Positions 46,727 to 60,149 of a stretch of DNA of 64,000 nt are shown piece after piece. Below the pieces are notes generated by a model that did not search any database, was not told where the DNA came from, and saw only the letters and a program-made list of their open reading frames with translations. The position numbers and the translations under genes were made by a program. Source of the DNA: Tetrahymena thermophila SB210 (Eukaryota > Ciliophora > Oligohymenophorea > Hymenostomatida > Tetrahymenidae); assembly GCF_000189635.1 (NCBI RefSeq), contig NW_002476433.1, positions 310,001-374,000 of the forward strand, given 5' to 3'. Numbering within the stretch: position 1 is the stretch's first letter; the number at the start of each line of letters is the position of its first letter.

Positions 46727-48031
46727 TCACTTTCTTTAATATTTAGCTTTTTTAAGTTATCTTAAATGAGGATCTCTAATTTATGCTTAAAGTAATACTT
46801 TTTCTTCTTGCTCTTCTGATTCTTAATCTTAATCTGAAATCTAATCAGCTATAATTTCAATCTGTTCTAACTCTTAACTAACTTCTTTTTCTTCCTTTTC
46901 TTGTTAGATTTATTCTTAGATACCATCTGACAGCATTTAAATATCTTCTTAATCAAATACTTCCAGATTTTAATCATCCTAGTCTTGATAATTTAACTCA
47001 TTTTTAGGAACATCATCTTATGATAAACTTTAGTTTGTAATAGATTCAGTTTAACCTTATATACTAAATTCATCCTCAGCATTATCAATTAAAATAGTCG
47101 ATCCTGATTCTTATTCTGAAAAAGTATCTTTTATTTCTTCTGGATAACATTTATTGTATATTTATTATACTTCGTCAGCTTTTTATATTAATTTGAATCT
47201 ATTTTAGCTTAACTCATCCTACACATTTTCCAAATTATCTATATCTTGAATAAAAGATCTAAGAGAATTTAATACTTTTCCATAATCATTATAATCTTAA
47301 AACCCCTCTATTTTGAAATAAACAAAATAAGCTATTAAATTTAAGTTATTTTTTTTAATTTTAAAATAAAATTATCTTTCAGTAAAAAAATATTTTAAAA
47401 TCTTTATGTTTATTTTTTTGCTTTTGTTTAATCTTATTACTATTACACACATTATTAAATATATATTTACCTTCTTACAAAGTATCAAGATAGGTCTAAA
47501 TATTTTCTATTCTTGAAAGTCTTTCAGTCAATTCATCAAGAGTTAAATCTACATTAGAATTTCCATTATTCATTTAAATTTCTGAAACCGAATCAGTTAA
47601 TTATGCTGATTTTTTTGTGAATCATTTAAATAATTTAAAATAGAATAAATGCTAAATTACTTTGATTATCTTTTTATTCAACATATCTCTATGATTATTA
47701 AATTGTGTCAGCTAAATCAATTAATGTTTATTTATACTGCTAAAGGGAGTCTGTGCTTTGTGTAATGCGAACCCATTCATCTAATTAATTTAATGTTTAA
47801 GATATTTTAACTTCAGTTTCACATTATGGCTGGATAAAGCTGGTAGTCTGTAAATTTATGGCGTCTTCGAATTTCAGAATGAGCTGTATTTACTTCAAAC
47901 AGATAACACTTTCTTTGAAATAATTTATAAAAATAATATAATTACCATTTTAATTATAAATAAATATAAATACATTGCAAGCAAGTAAACACAAGAACGA
48001 AAAATACGATATTCCTAACATTCTTAGTCAT
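46727..48031 (-). CDS. Membrane-anchored coiled-coil protein with acidic C-terminus, hypothetical
   Basis: Begins MTKNVRNIVFFVLVFTCLQC, a signal peptide or signal anchor. An intron (about 47951-47913) with 3' site AAAG|TGTT restores frame into a long helical region (QTLNQLDEWVRITQSTDSLQ; TLIDLADTIQQSQR). A later exon gives VDLTLDELTERLSRIENIQT and a final one GFQDYNDYGKVLNSLRSFIQ and DNLENVQDELSQNRFK. The last 140 residues are strongly acidic and Gln-rich (QQEKEEKEVSQELEQIEIIA). It ends LRQLKKAKYQRK before TGA. No family recognised. The layout suits a secreted or ER/Golgi-anchored coiled-coil protein. Confidence 0.65.
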
Positions 48032-49193
48032 TTTACTTACTAATTTAGTTATTTTAATTTTTTTACTCTTTCCTTAATTAAAAATTAATTGAAACAAAAA
48101 ATTCATTCGTTTTTAATTGTATGCGATGAATAATAACGTATATCTTAAAGAAAAATAATCTAAAATGCAAAAATCAAATTCTATTTGTATTTGCATGAAA
48201 ATTGTAATTTATTCATATTTTTATACTTTAAACTATAAACCAATCATTTAAAAAATATTTTGATTAGATTAATTTAAAATTTTATAACTCAGTTACTTAA
48301 TATTTTAAATATGCTTGAATAAAAAATAAAATAAAACATTTTTGTTTTACCTTGAATAAATTTTAAATAATTGGTTTAAAATTCAAGTGAAGTCATAATT
48401 TAATATTTATTAAATCAAATTTAATCAAAATAAATAAAGTTTAAGATAATTAAGCAAGATATATTTTTAGTGATTGCTATTAATTATCTCAAATCTTAAA
48501 CATACTTCAAACAAAGTGAAATATTTTTTTTGGGTAATTTAATTTTCTATTTAAAACGGGTAAAATTAAATTTATTAAATATTTTATTTGCTTAGTTGAG
48601 GAAATGAGTATTAGATTGCATCATCTGGAAGACTTATTGCGAATAAAAGATTATAAAACTTCTTTATTTGTTTATTTAAAATATTTTTTTAAATAAAAAA
48701 TTATTTGATAAAAAATACCACTAATTTTTATTTAAATTTTGCTTTTGTTGTAATCATAAATAAAAATATATCTATTATTGTTTTATTAAAAAATTTTTTA
48801 TTTTTGATTCATGTGTTTTGTAAAAATATTCTTTTTTTATTGACAAATAATAAGTATCATAATTAAAGAAATAATAATAATAAATTATGGTTTTTATTAA
48901 AATATTTTGAAGAAAAATATTTTTAGAGAGATTAAATATTAAATTAGAAAAATAGTAAAGTTAATTGCTGTTTCTCAGAAATTTTAGCGCACTTTTAGTA
49001 TTTAAATAGAAAAATTTGATCTAAATGGAAATTGGGAGTTTGAACTATTTAAAAAAGAAATTTTCAAAAAATCAAAAAAAAAAAAATCTTATACCATAAA
49101 TCGAATTTATAATTAATAAGCAAATAAAAATCAAAATAATTAATTGATTAAGTATTTCATATTAATTAGCTAAAGGAGATAGCCATTTTAAAA
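48032..49193. other. AT-rich divergent intergenic region
   Basis: Separates divergent genes at 48031 and 49194 and should hold both promoters. No motif stands out. Confidence 0.6.
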
Positions 49194-51807
49194 ATGTATA
49201 ATTAGAATAGAATTATAGGTCGCCCTGGCATGATATAGAATCAGTAGGGAATGATGAATGCTAACATGTCAAATAATGGAAGAATGTTGGGATAAAATAG
49301 CTACTTGATGAATTAGCAGAACGGCTATAATTAGTATTAATAAAACTCTTAAAATATGATGATGATGCAGTAGTAGTAGTAACAATAATAATAACAATAA
49401 TAATTCCTTAATGGCATTAAAACATGTAAATGGCATAAGGGATAAGTTTATATTGCTATTTGCTCTTATGACCAATGCAAAATGGGTAGACTTTGCTGTC
49501 TTAGATGTATGGTATCAAAGCACACCGACCATACTTAACATCTTATCTTGCTTGATGAACTCAGAGATTCTGATCTGATGTCTTTATCTGTACCAACTAA
49601 TTGGACAAACACTTTAGGTAAATTAAATATAAAATGCAATTAACATTTAAAAAACCATAATTTTAGTAAGAATTAGTATTGAAATTCTCAAAGTTTTTAA
49701 ATTTGAAAAACTACTAAGAGAATAAAAAAAACAATGGATAAATTCCATTTTTAGATTAAATTTAATCAAATTTCATTGAAAAGTATTTGTTTTGAATTCG
49801 AAATATTTTAAATCTTTAAAAATTCAATTTCAAATTCTTCTTTTTTTAAAAAAATACAATGCTTTTTTATAATTTTACTAAAGAGATTAAAGCGATTATT
49901 TTATATTTTATAGTTTTATTTAAGCAAAGAATAGAGAATTTTATTTTAATTTTAAAGGTCCTTTGAAAGATGATATTTAATCGATTATTAGAATTTGTAG
50001 GGTTAGTGATGTTTCAAGTTACTTGTAATGTTAAGATGATGAGGTTTAGAAAATAGATGAGATGTTTGATACATTTACAAAGGAAATAATAGAAGACATA
50101 GAGAAGTTAAGGAGTCATGTAAAAGGAATTTGTATTGAAAAAAACCAGAGTTGTGTGGATAGGTTTATTAAATTGGCAGAAACACTCAGAAAAGTTTTAA
50201 ATCCTTAAAACTTATTGAATATAGTGGACGATTTTATTACTGAAAGTAGTAGCAAGAATGAATTAATTTAGAAATCTAAGAACATTATTTTGCAATAATA
50301 GTAAGCTGAATAAGAGCTCGAAGATTAGCTTAATACATTCTTTACAACTGCAAGAGTTTCCCCGGAAGATTAAGATGCCATTTACAAAAACTATAACTTC
50401 CTCTGTAAAAAAGAGCAATAAGGATAGATTGATATTGATTCATAAAATTACTTCAATTGGAATGCACTAAATGAAATAAGAGAGCAAATTTAAAATGTTA
50501 TGTAAAACAAAATTAAATTTGCTGAAATCTTCTTCCCAGATCAAGTACTTTACAACAAATACGAAAATTTAGACAAAGTGCGTTCCTTAACAAGTGTTTA
50601 TGATGAAATCACAACTTCAGTGGGACAAATTACAAGTAATTAATGATTATTTTATTCAACCAATATTTAAAAAAATTGAAATTCATTTTTTTAGATGTTA
50701 AAATAATCTTTATAATATTAAAAACTAATAGATGTAGAACCAATAGATAATGAAAGGTTTATGATTATTAGAGATGTTGATTTAATGGAAGTTTGGAATA
50801 TTGATTTGCATAAGAAAGAATATTCATATTGTATAGCAGGTCAAAAATCACATATAACTCCTATTAAAACCAAGAGTAAATTACTTGTAGCCTATGCCTC
50901 AGCACTTCAAACTTCTATTTAAATTGCAGATACTTAAAGTAGAAAGATAATTAAAAGCTTTAGTTTACCAAATGCAGCTAAATCAATAAAACTGCTCTCA
51001 GCTAAAGATGAAAATAATACCATTATTGATCAGATCTTACTTGCTATTTTACTTGACACAGGCGAAGTTAAAATCATTAACGTGAGCAAAAATATTATTA
51101 TAGATTTGAAGAATAAAAATACAACTTTTATGGAAATTTTACCTGAAATAAGGTGCTATCAGTAATAATCATTTGAGGATCCTTAATAGAATTAGCAACA
51201 AATTTAAACTTCACAAGGAATAATTAGCTCTTATGGTATAATTACTGCTTCAAATGATCTACTAAGTATTTGGTATCCACTATCTTCAAAGTGTGTTAGA
51301 AACATCAAAGTTGTAATGAAACCTAATGAGACTTTGAAGCAAATTGGTTCCTTTGAAATAACAAATTATGAAAAATAATAGACTTTCTTTTCTGATAGTG
51401 TTGCAGGTTGTCCCTCTAAGACAGCTATTGCCATGTTAACTAATAAATCTTTAAGAATATTCAATTGGTTTAAGGCTAATTGTGTTAGAGAAATTCCTGT
51501 GGAAGATTGTAATAATTTCCACATCTTATAGAGTTTCATTTAAAAGGAACTTAAAAATATATTTTTATTATATAATGTCGGAGAAAATAAACCTGCAGAA
51601 TATGCTACCTGCGATTGGAGTACCTAAAAAGTTGAATATTGGAATAGTGGTAGTCTCACTAACTTTACTTGCATCAAGACTCTTAACTAGCATAAAATTT
51701 TAGAAATAGGAAAGCATAACGCCAAAGGATCTGACTCCAAAAAGACAAATAATGGTTCTAATATTCTAACATTTGAAGTAAGAGCAAGAATTAAATCTCT
51801 TAATTGA
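49194..51807 (+). CDS. B-box-like zinc finger plus beta-propeller-like protein
   Basis: Starts MYNQNRIIGRPGMIQNQQGM. The first 60 residues are Met/Asn/Gln-rich with a run of 12 Gln written in a mixture of CAG, CAA, TAA and TAG (49368-49403). A B-box-like zinc-binding module follows: CKWHKGQVYIAICSYDQCK, LCCLRCMVSKHTDHTQH. After an intron (about 49616-49957) comes a helical segment (EMFDTFTKEIIEDIEKLRSH) of about 220 residues, then, after an intron at about 50638-50695, a region of WD40-like strands (ERFMIIRDVDLMEVWNIDLH; SSYGIITASNDLLSIWYPLS; TKSLRIFNWF-type, here NKSLRIFNWFKANCVREIPV). It ends RARIKSLN before TGA. The order B-box, coiled coil, propeller resembles TRIM-like proteins without a RING; function unknown. 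Confidence 0.65.
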
Positions 51808-53735
51808 TTTGAAAATTATTAATATTCAAAGTTAAATTGAAATTATTCTTTAAATTGAGAATAAACAAAAAATTAAAAACATTAATAAAGGTAAAAAAAC
51901 AAACAAGTTAGGATAATTATTTTAAGTATTTTTAATATTTAAAAACTAAATAAAAAAAATCTATAAACATTATAAAAAGTATAAATAATTAAGTCATTTT
52001 AATAATGGTGAGCTATATAAAAATTTATTTTAGAGTAAATTAATTTAAATAATTCATATTTATTTTTAATAATTATAAACCAATTATTTTAATAATTTTT
52101 TAAATTAAATTATCAAAAATAAGGTAAATAAATAAATATATATATGTGTGTGTGGTACAATTAATTTTAAAATTTATTATTTATTTTAATTAATTAAAAA
52201 TATTTAACTAACAATTTTATTTATATCACTCAAAAATAAACTGAAAATGTATTGAGTTTAAAAGATCTTTATTAATTATATTAAAAATAAATTTAATTTT
52301 AGAAAAATATAATAAATAGGTAATTTAAATGCCAGTTCTAATTAAATTTTAAATTAAAATAATCTTTATTTATTTTTAACTTATTAATTTTTTTTTTTGA
52401 TATATTTAAAAAATAAAATTTCTTTTCCAAAAAAGGCATTATCAGTGTAAATAAATTAAAAAATTTCCTTTTATAGCTTTAGATTAAATTTTTAGTTATT
52501 ATTTTGTTTTACATTTTATTAATTTTTAATTAATATGAGGAATTATTAATTTATTTTATCATTTGCAAAAGAAAAATTATCTTCATTTATAAATTTATTC
52601 CATACACTAAAATAATAATTAATTCAAAGATAATTTAAAATAATTATTTGTGAATTTGTTTCATGTAATTCTCATTGTCATTAAAAAACTTTAAAAAACA
52701 TGAAAAACAGTAAAATAGTGAAAGCAAATTTAATATTTAAAGGAAAAATTTTGAAAAAAATTAAAACTCTATTTAAATCTATTTATTTATTTAAATATTC
52801 TAGAAGAAATATTTTTTTTAATTTAACCAGAAAAAAATTTTATAAAAAATGTGGAAGATTAATTTATTTTAACCAATAATAAAATTAAATCAGCTTCTTA
52901 AAAAAATATAATTCAAATTTATGATAATAAATTAATTATAACTCAGTTTTGTTAAATAGATATTTATTAAAAAATACTTTTGCAATTTATTTTTTCAAAT
53001 AATGATTAAATACTTAATTATTTTGTTACTTTTAAGATTAGCTTATCTTAAAAAAGACAGAGATTACTAGTTTGCTTTCAATATAACTATTATAAATTAC
53101 AAGGTTATTTTTGCTTAACTTCTATATAACCAAGCTATAAGTAAAATTTAATTTAGAGAAAATCTTGGAGAATATCTGAAATGAGAGTTTTTATTATAAT
53201 TGTGTAAAATTTTTTATATGGTTGAAAGAATTTAAAGCAGGCAAAAATTATATTATTAAGTATTGTAAAATGAGATAATTCGCTTAAAAAAAACTTAATA
53301 ATATAAACTTGGAATGTAAGTAGAGTATCAGTCAAATCAAAAATCGTAGGTATTAACAAATATTATAGCGATAATTTAGTAATTTTTTTTAAAGTGTGTC
53401 AAAGAGGCAAACAAACATTGAAAAAAACTAAAAGAACTGTAAAAATAATGTTTTTATGTATCCTACCTATTATCTATATTATATTCCAGCGAAAATATTA
53501 ATGTTAGGATTAAAAGAAGGAATAATTTGCTGCTTGCTTGCTTTTTTGCTTTTGTTGCTAAATAGCATTCAATTAATAGTTTATATTCTTAAAATTATGT
53601 AATTAATTGATTGAAGAATGAGCGACTGATTTATTTATTAAAATCTTTAAAAAAATTAACAAAAATAAAAGTTGAGTTTAAATAAACACTTAAAGTAATA
53701 GCAGCATTTCTATAAATTATAAAAGGGCAAGTAGG
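51808..53735. other. Long AT-rich intergenic region with a dinucleotide run
   Basis: A 1.9-kb gap. It includes an ATATATATATGTGTGTGTGG run near 52135-52156. Apparent short open frames (for example on the minus strand near 53250) lack the base composition of exons here. No gene recognised. Confidence 0.6.
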
Positions 53736-56700
53736 ATGAATAATCCTGAATAATATGGATCTGTTAAGAAGAAGCTAGCAAATATTTCTTCTTTTTAAGC
53801 AGGGCCATAAGCGCTTGTGCAAGATCCTTAAATTTAATAAGCTAAATCTGACCATGCTGCACCATCTGCATATTCAACTTCGCAATTTTCTACCACTTCA
53901 ATGCGTGATGGTAGCAATATGATATATTAAAATGGCAATATCTAATAATCTAACCAATATAGACTAGATTTAAGCAGCACAAAAAAGGAGCAAGGTTTAA
54001 GTGATTAGGAATATAAAGGAGCAAACATCAGTAAAAATAAATCTATTGATATAAAGGACTTTTAAATTGAGACAGATTAAATAGATGAAAATAAGCTAGT
54101 TAAATAAAAATCAAATAGCTCTAAAATTAGAAATTAAAATAGCTCAGAATCTAAAAAATCGATATAAAAATCAAATTCGGATTCAAGTGATCCACAAATT
54201 ATTATTTAATATAATTCAGACGAAGAAGATGGAGATGAAAGTGAAGAAGATAATGCTCATGATGACGATGATGATAATGAAGAAGAAGAATATAAAAATA
54301 ATTCTGCTAATAATCATTTTTCATAGAAGAATTTAAATGGAAATGCACCTTAAAAGTAGTAGTAGTAATAAGCAGAAAGAAGATTTAGTGATAACAAGTA
54401 ATCAGTAGATTAATTTTCTTAGAATGGAATAAATAAAAAACCAAATTAGTCTCCCTTTTAGCATTCAAATACCAATTAATCATAGAAAACTTCTCCAATG
54501 AATTAAAATAGGAGCATTAATGGAAACTAATATTAAGGTGAAAGCATCAATTAGAATTAAGAAAATAAGAAACAAATTAAAGATTATAACATTAAGGATA
54601 ATGAAGAAGACTTTGAGGAATATAATATTTAAGCAAGCTCTAAAGTAGAAAATTAGATATAAAATGTGAATGATTAAAATCCTTCTCTTAATTTAAATTC
54701 AGGTACTATTCTTGAGGGAGTTAATGGATTCAATTAAAAAGATCATTCAAACAACACTACAAAGAGCACATAAGGATATAAAATAAACTCTATACATCTC
54801 AACAACCACGAATAATATTTAAAATAGACCATACCAATTTCATCAAACAATCAATAAGTGAACAAATAAAGATCGCAATCAAATTAAGGCAACATCAATC
54901 CTTTATATTCTAACACTGAAAATAAAAGTCATAGAGCAAAAACCATATTTGATAGAAAAGTAGTTAATGGAGAAACTTAAAATACACAAAACACTCCTTA
55001 AAATAATAGACTTTCAGTTTTAGAAGAGAAATTTTCAACAGAATAAAGTGAAAGATTAAATGAATAGCAATTTACTAGTTATAATACTAATTGGAATCAA
55101 AGTATTTCACCAGAAAAACAGAATCGCTTATCCAACCAAATGAATATCAAAGAAACAAACAGTAACAAATATTATTTTTATTTAATTAGCTTAAAATACT
55201 TCATAAGCCTCATTAATTCATTACTAAGGCTACTGTTTTAAACAAAAATTGAATTAAAAATTTTAAATATTTTATTATTTATTTTTAAATTAGATTTTTT
55301 AATTCAATTTTATCAAAATTTTGAGCTATTATTTTAGATATATTTTTATTAGAATAGAAAGAAAAATAAATCTAAATTTTAATTAAAATAACTAAAATTT
55401 TACTAAAAAAGCTTTGAAAATAACCCTTCAGATGCAATAATTTTTGAAATTTTTTCTTAGAAATCTACAAAAAATGAAAGCAAAATTAGACATTTATTTT
55501 ATTTTTATAATAAAAATTGGAAGTTTGTTTGTTAGAAAGCAAAATAATTGATTTAAACTTTTAATCATGAACTATTTTATAATATAAAAATAGACAGCTT
55601 TTACAAAGAGAAAGAAGCTGAATAACTAGAGAGCGATGCCAATCATATTTATAATATAAATTAACCAAAAGATAAAGAAAGCTTAATTTAATTTGAAGAT
55701 GCTTCGAAAGAAAACAGTTTCAACTCAAAAGGTAAACGAAAACTATCATTTAATGAACATGAAGATCATGTTATTTAAAGAAATGCTTTAAATAAAGAAT
55801 CTTTTGAAATTCATTACAGCAATCATAAGTAAAATTAACTGTTTTTAGACTCGTCTCACTAGCTCAAAGAAATAGAAGAAAGCTAGTTAAAAAGAATAAT
55901 TTCTGATACAAGTAAATCTTAAAATCTAATTATTTCAAAATAAAAATTATTTTTAAACTTCATTTTAGATCATCAGAAGAAAAATTTATTAGTAAAAGAT
56001 GAAATGGGTAACTCAAACAATAACAACTTAGATATTGGAAATTAAGATTTAGGAAAACATATGGGAAAGGAAATAGTTATTATTCCCAGCAGCATTACAA
56101 ATAATAATATTTAAGGTGGTTAAAAATAAATTTAGTCTGAAAGAGTAAACACAAAATCTTCAAGCTAAAGTAAACTCTAAACAACTGCTCTTAACAAACT
56201 TGAGCTTGAGAAAAAGAAAGAACGTAAAATATAAAAGTTCTGTCAAAAATTTTTTAAAGATTTGCTTAAAAATCGTTCTGGTGTTCCAACTCTCACCTAG
56301 AATAATAGAAAAATGAACTTAGATTCTGAGACTCCAAATCCAGACTATAACCAACAAAGATCAGCCAAAGAAGGTTTGCTTAATGAGGGTAATAATTATT
56401 TTTTTTTAAATGGTTTAACTTTAAATAAAATATTGATAATTATTATAAAGATCTTAGAAAAGAATTATTTAACATTGAAGAGCATCAAAAGTACAGACTC
56501 GTTATGGATCAATTTTTAAAGAAATTTAATAAGAATCCTAAGGAAGCTATTTAGTTTTTAATTGAAAAATAATTATGTGATGATTCTGATGAAGATATCG
56601 CTTACATGCTTTTAACTACTGAAGGTTTAAATAAGGAGTAATTAGGTCAATTTTTTGGAAGTAATAAAGAAAGGAACTAGAAAATTTTAGAAGCTTTTTG

Positions 56701-59073
56701 TGGACTGATGGATTTTAGAAACTTGAGGTTTGATGAAGCCATGAGACTATTTTTATCTCGTTTTAGATTACCAGGAGAGTCTTAATAAATAGATAGAATT
56801 GTTTAGAAGTTTACAAAAGTATATAGTAATGATAATCCAACAGTTTTTAAAGATGAAGATACTCCTTATATTCTTTGCTACTCTGCTATCATGTTGAACG
56901 TCGATGCTCACAGTGAAAAAATAGAGAAGAATAGAAAGATGTAAAAGGCTACATTCGTTTCTAATAATCTTCAATGTACAAGAAATGCAGTTTCAAAGGA
57001 ATTTTTAGAGCAACTCTATGATAATATTGTTAAAGAAAAATTCGAAACAAAAGTAGATTATATCGAAAAAATTTATTCAAGAGTGCCCATAGACTCTATG
57101 AAAACATAGTTTGATGGTTAAAATCGTATTCGTATTTTAAAGGAGCTTCAGAATGGGTATAATTTTCTTAAATATGGGCGATACGGTAAGCCTCATATGA
57201 GAAAAGTTTTCATAAACGAAGCTAGAGATAAGATAGTTTGGAATGAAGTAAGTGAATAACCATAAATGAATAATCTTATGGATAAAAATGCGAATCAAAA
57301 GCAGCCAGTTGAGAAAAAATTTAAATAGCGCTATATTCTTATAAAGGATATTACTGATCTTACATTAGGTAGTAACGCTACTGAAGTAATGAAAAAGAAC
57401 AACGTTCCTCCTGAATTTGATTAATTCTGCTTCTCTATAATAACTTCAAAGCGAACTCTGGACTTAAAGAGCAACGACATGGATACTAAATTTAAATGGA
57501 TTGCTTTTCTATATAACGATTTGAATGATAAAAGATAACAAAGAAAAAATAAAGCTAGCATAACTCCTGAATAAAAGTAAATAAATTAAGAGCGTATTAA
57601 TGAAATATGGAGACTCGATATCTTCTCTAAATGGGAAGATCATTGGGATTATACTTCTTCTAAACCTAAAAATATTTCAAAGTATGAAAAAAAATTTTAG
57701 AAATCTAATTTTTTCTCTTCAATTTGCTCGTGTTTAAGTAAAAGAAATCAAAATGGAAATATTAAATCTTTAAATGAAGAAAATAATTCAAATAATAGCT
57801 AAGTTCCTTTTGGGTCTAAAAAAGACTACGAAGAACTTGACCTAGCCCACCAGAATAATAAATCTTTGCTTCTTATTTCACTTTGGAAAATAGGAATGCC
57901 TAAATGGGTAAGAAAAACAATATGGCCTCTGAGTATTGGAAATCGTCTAGAAATAACTGAAAATCTATACAAAATATTGCTTAAATAAGTATAAGTATCA
58001 GAAAATAACATAGGAATAGCAAACAATCAGATAAGTAATATTTTTTTTACTTTAAAATATATATTTTTTAAATCTTTCTATATCCCAATTTATTAATTTT
58101 TACTTCAACAGAAAATAAAATAAACATTTGATATCAAAAGTGTTTATATATCTTAGTAGTTTGATGAGCATTATAAAATATTTATATTTTTTAATAGAAC
58201 TCTGATAATTAATTAAAATTATTTAAACCAGATTAATTTTATTTTAGAAGATCTTCCCTTAATTTATCTAATTAATAAATTATTTTTATTATTTGTTGAT
58301 GGTTTTTTAGTTAACCAACAAATTAGTCAATCTCAATTTATTTCAATAATAATATTTTTAATTAATTAATAGTGATTTCTATCGAAAAAATGAAAGCTGA
58401 TTTAAGTAATAGAAGTGGGAAAAGATTCTTTTCCTAATTTAATGCACCTTAGCTAAAAATGCTAGAGAATGTTTTAAGTGCATTTATCTTTTACAGACCA
58501 GACGTAGGCTATATTAATGAAGCTATGCCAAATCTTGCAGCAGTACTGATATCTCAATTAGATGAAGAATATGCTGTTTTTAAAGCTTTCATAAATTTAT
58601 TACATTCCTACCACTTTTTGACTTTTTTTAGAGGTGAAATGAGCGAAATTAAATGGAGAGTTTAGTTTTTTAATGAATATCTTCAAAAGAGAATGCATCT
58701 TGTTTTACAACACTTTAAGGCTCTGGATTTAAGTTCAGAATTGTTTGTTATGCACTGGTTCTTAAATTTATTTTCAAATGTATTTGATTAAGAAACTGTA
58801 CTTAGGATTTGGGATAACTTCTTACTCGAAGGAGAAGTTTTTGCCTATAAAGCTGGAATAGCATTTATAGAATATTTCCATTTAGAATTTAAAATGGCGA
58901 CTTTTGATGATGCTATAAATTTCCTTAAAAATCCACCAGATGACATATTCTGCTCTGATTTATATTTTGACATTATTGAAGACATAAAAATACCAGTAAA
59001 AGATTTCAATGACCGTTTAGATTAGTAGAATGTTGCTAAATTAGCTCCTTACATCCTACAACAGCTCTTATGA
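53736..59073 (+). CDS. Sec7-PH-TBC fusion protein (TBS-type large Arf GEF)
   Basis: A protein of over 1,400 residues. The first 700 are low complexity: an acidic run near 54219-54295 (DEEDGDESEEDNAHDDDDDN) and Asn/Gln/Ser-rich linkers. The Sec7 domain runs from about 56475 to 57050: NPKEAIQFLIEKQL, the active-site loop FRLPGESQQIDRIVQKF with its catalytic Glu, and TPYILCYSAIMLNVDAHSEK. A PH-like domain follows (about 57150-57560: YGRYGKPHMRKVFINEARDK to KWIAFLYNDLN). The TBC-like domain starts near 57850 (ISLWKIGMPKWVRKTIWPLS), crosses introns, and includes FRPD-type block (YRPDVGYINEAMPNLAAVLI) and LRIWDNFLLEGEVFAYKAGI. Ends at TGA. Sec7-TBC fusions are known in ciliates and other protists and should act on Arf at Golgi or endosomes. 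Both GAP finger motifs look altered (see findings). Confidence 0.88.
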
Positions 59074-59390
59074 TAAAAAATAATTACTTTTGCTCTTAAG
59101 AAAATAAATACTAAAATTAATTTAAATGATAACATATTATTAAAAAACAAACAAAAATATATCTTCCTTTTGGAGTGATAAACAAAAATAAAAAATTAAT
59201 ATATAATTTAAAATCTTTAGATCAAGTTCAATTAAAATTTAATTGTAATTACATAATTATATTATTAAAATAATTGCATTTTAATATCTATTGAACTAAT
59301 AAATATTAAATAACATTTTTTTATTGTGTTTTGAAGACGATTTTTATTTTTACTTTTTTATTTAGAAAAATTAATCTTTATTATTTATAC

Positions 59391-59399
59391 AAAAAAAAA
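59391..59399 (-). terminator. RNA polymerase III terminator of tRNA-Val
   Basis: A run of nine T on the minus strand starts one base after the discriminator position of the tRNA gene, as expected for a polymerase III stop. Confidence 0.75.
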
Positions 59400-59472
59400 T
59401 GATTCCTCCGAGGTTTGAACTCGGGACCTTCAGTGTGTTAGACTGACGTGATAACCACTACACTAAGGAATC
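59400..59472 (-). tRNA. tRNA-Val (anticodon AAC)
   Basis: On the minus strand the 7-bp acceptor stem GATTCCT/AGGAATC is perfect, followed by a discriminator A at 59400. The D arm holds AGTGGTTATCAC, the anticodon stem TCAGT/ACTGA closes the loop CTAACAC (anticodon AAC, valine), and the T arm CCGAG-TTCAAAC-CTCGG is perfect. CCA is not encoded and there is no intron, as is normal in eukaryotes. Confidence 0.97.
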
Positions 59473-60149
59473 GAACACAATAGTTGATCTTATTTCAATT
59501 TTTATCTACCCAAAGAAATTTATATTTATAATTATCCCTATTTTAATTACTTCATCCATTTTATTTTATAAATCTTTTTTTTAATATAACAGTGTAATAT
59601 CATTTATTATTTTTAGCTAAAGAATTTATTTTTATATTTTAATAATTTATCTTTCTAAATTAATTAATCTTTGTATCAAATAACTACCATTTTAATCCTA
59701 CAAATAGTTAATTTGATTTATTGCAAATTTTAAACAAAGAAATATGTTATCGCCTAATTTTTTAAGATATGTATCTAATTTAAAAATTGCATATATTTAT
59801 AAAGAATTATTGGAATAGTCTTTGTGTATTCATGAAATAAAATGAAATAAAGAATATTAAAGAATTAATCTTTAATTAGGAATCAAATAAAATAATTAAA
59901 ACATTAAATTTAGAAATAAGAATTAATTTTATTATTTTTAAAATTTAATAAATGAAAAAAGATCTAAATAATAATTAAAATAGAAGTTGTGTTGTAAGTT
60001 TATTATAAAGATTATAAATTAAAGAAAAAATATTATTATTTTTTCATTATTAGTAAGTAAGTAAATCAGTAAGTAAAAAAAGAAATGTACTAAAAATAAG
60101 ATATTTAAATTTAAAAACGATGTTATAAAAATAGGCAAATAAAAAGAAG

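Noticed and set aside
52135-52156. AT/GT dinucleotide run as a regulatory or telomere-like repeat
   Set aside because: It is a simple microsatellite; ciliate telomeres would be runs of C4A2/G4T2, which are absent from the window.
53153-53359. Minus-strand open frame of 68 codons in the 1.9-kb gap
   Set aside because: Base composition equals the intergenic background and no neighbouring exons extend it.
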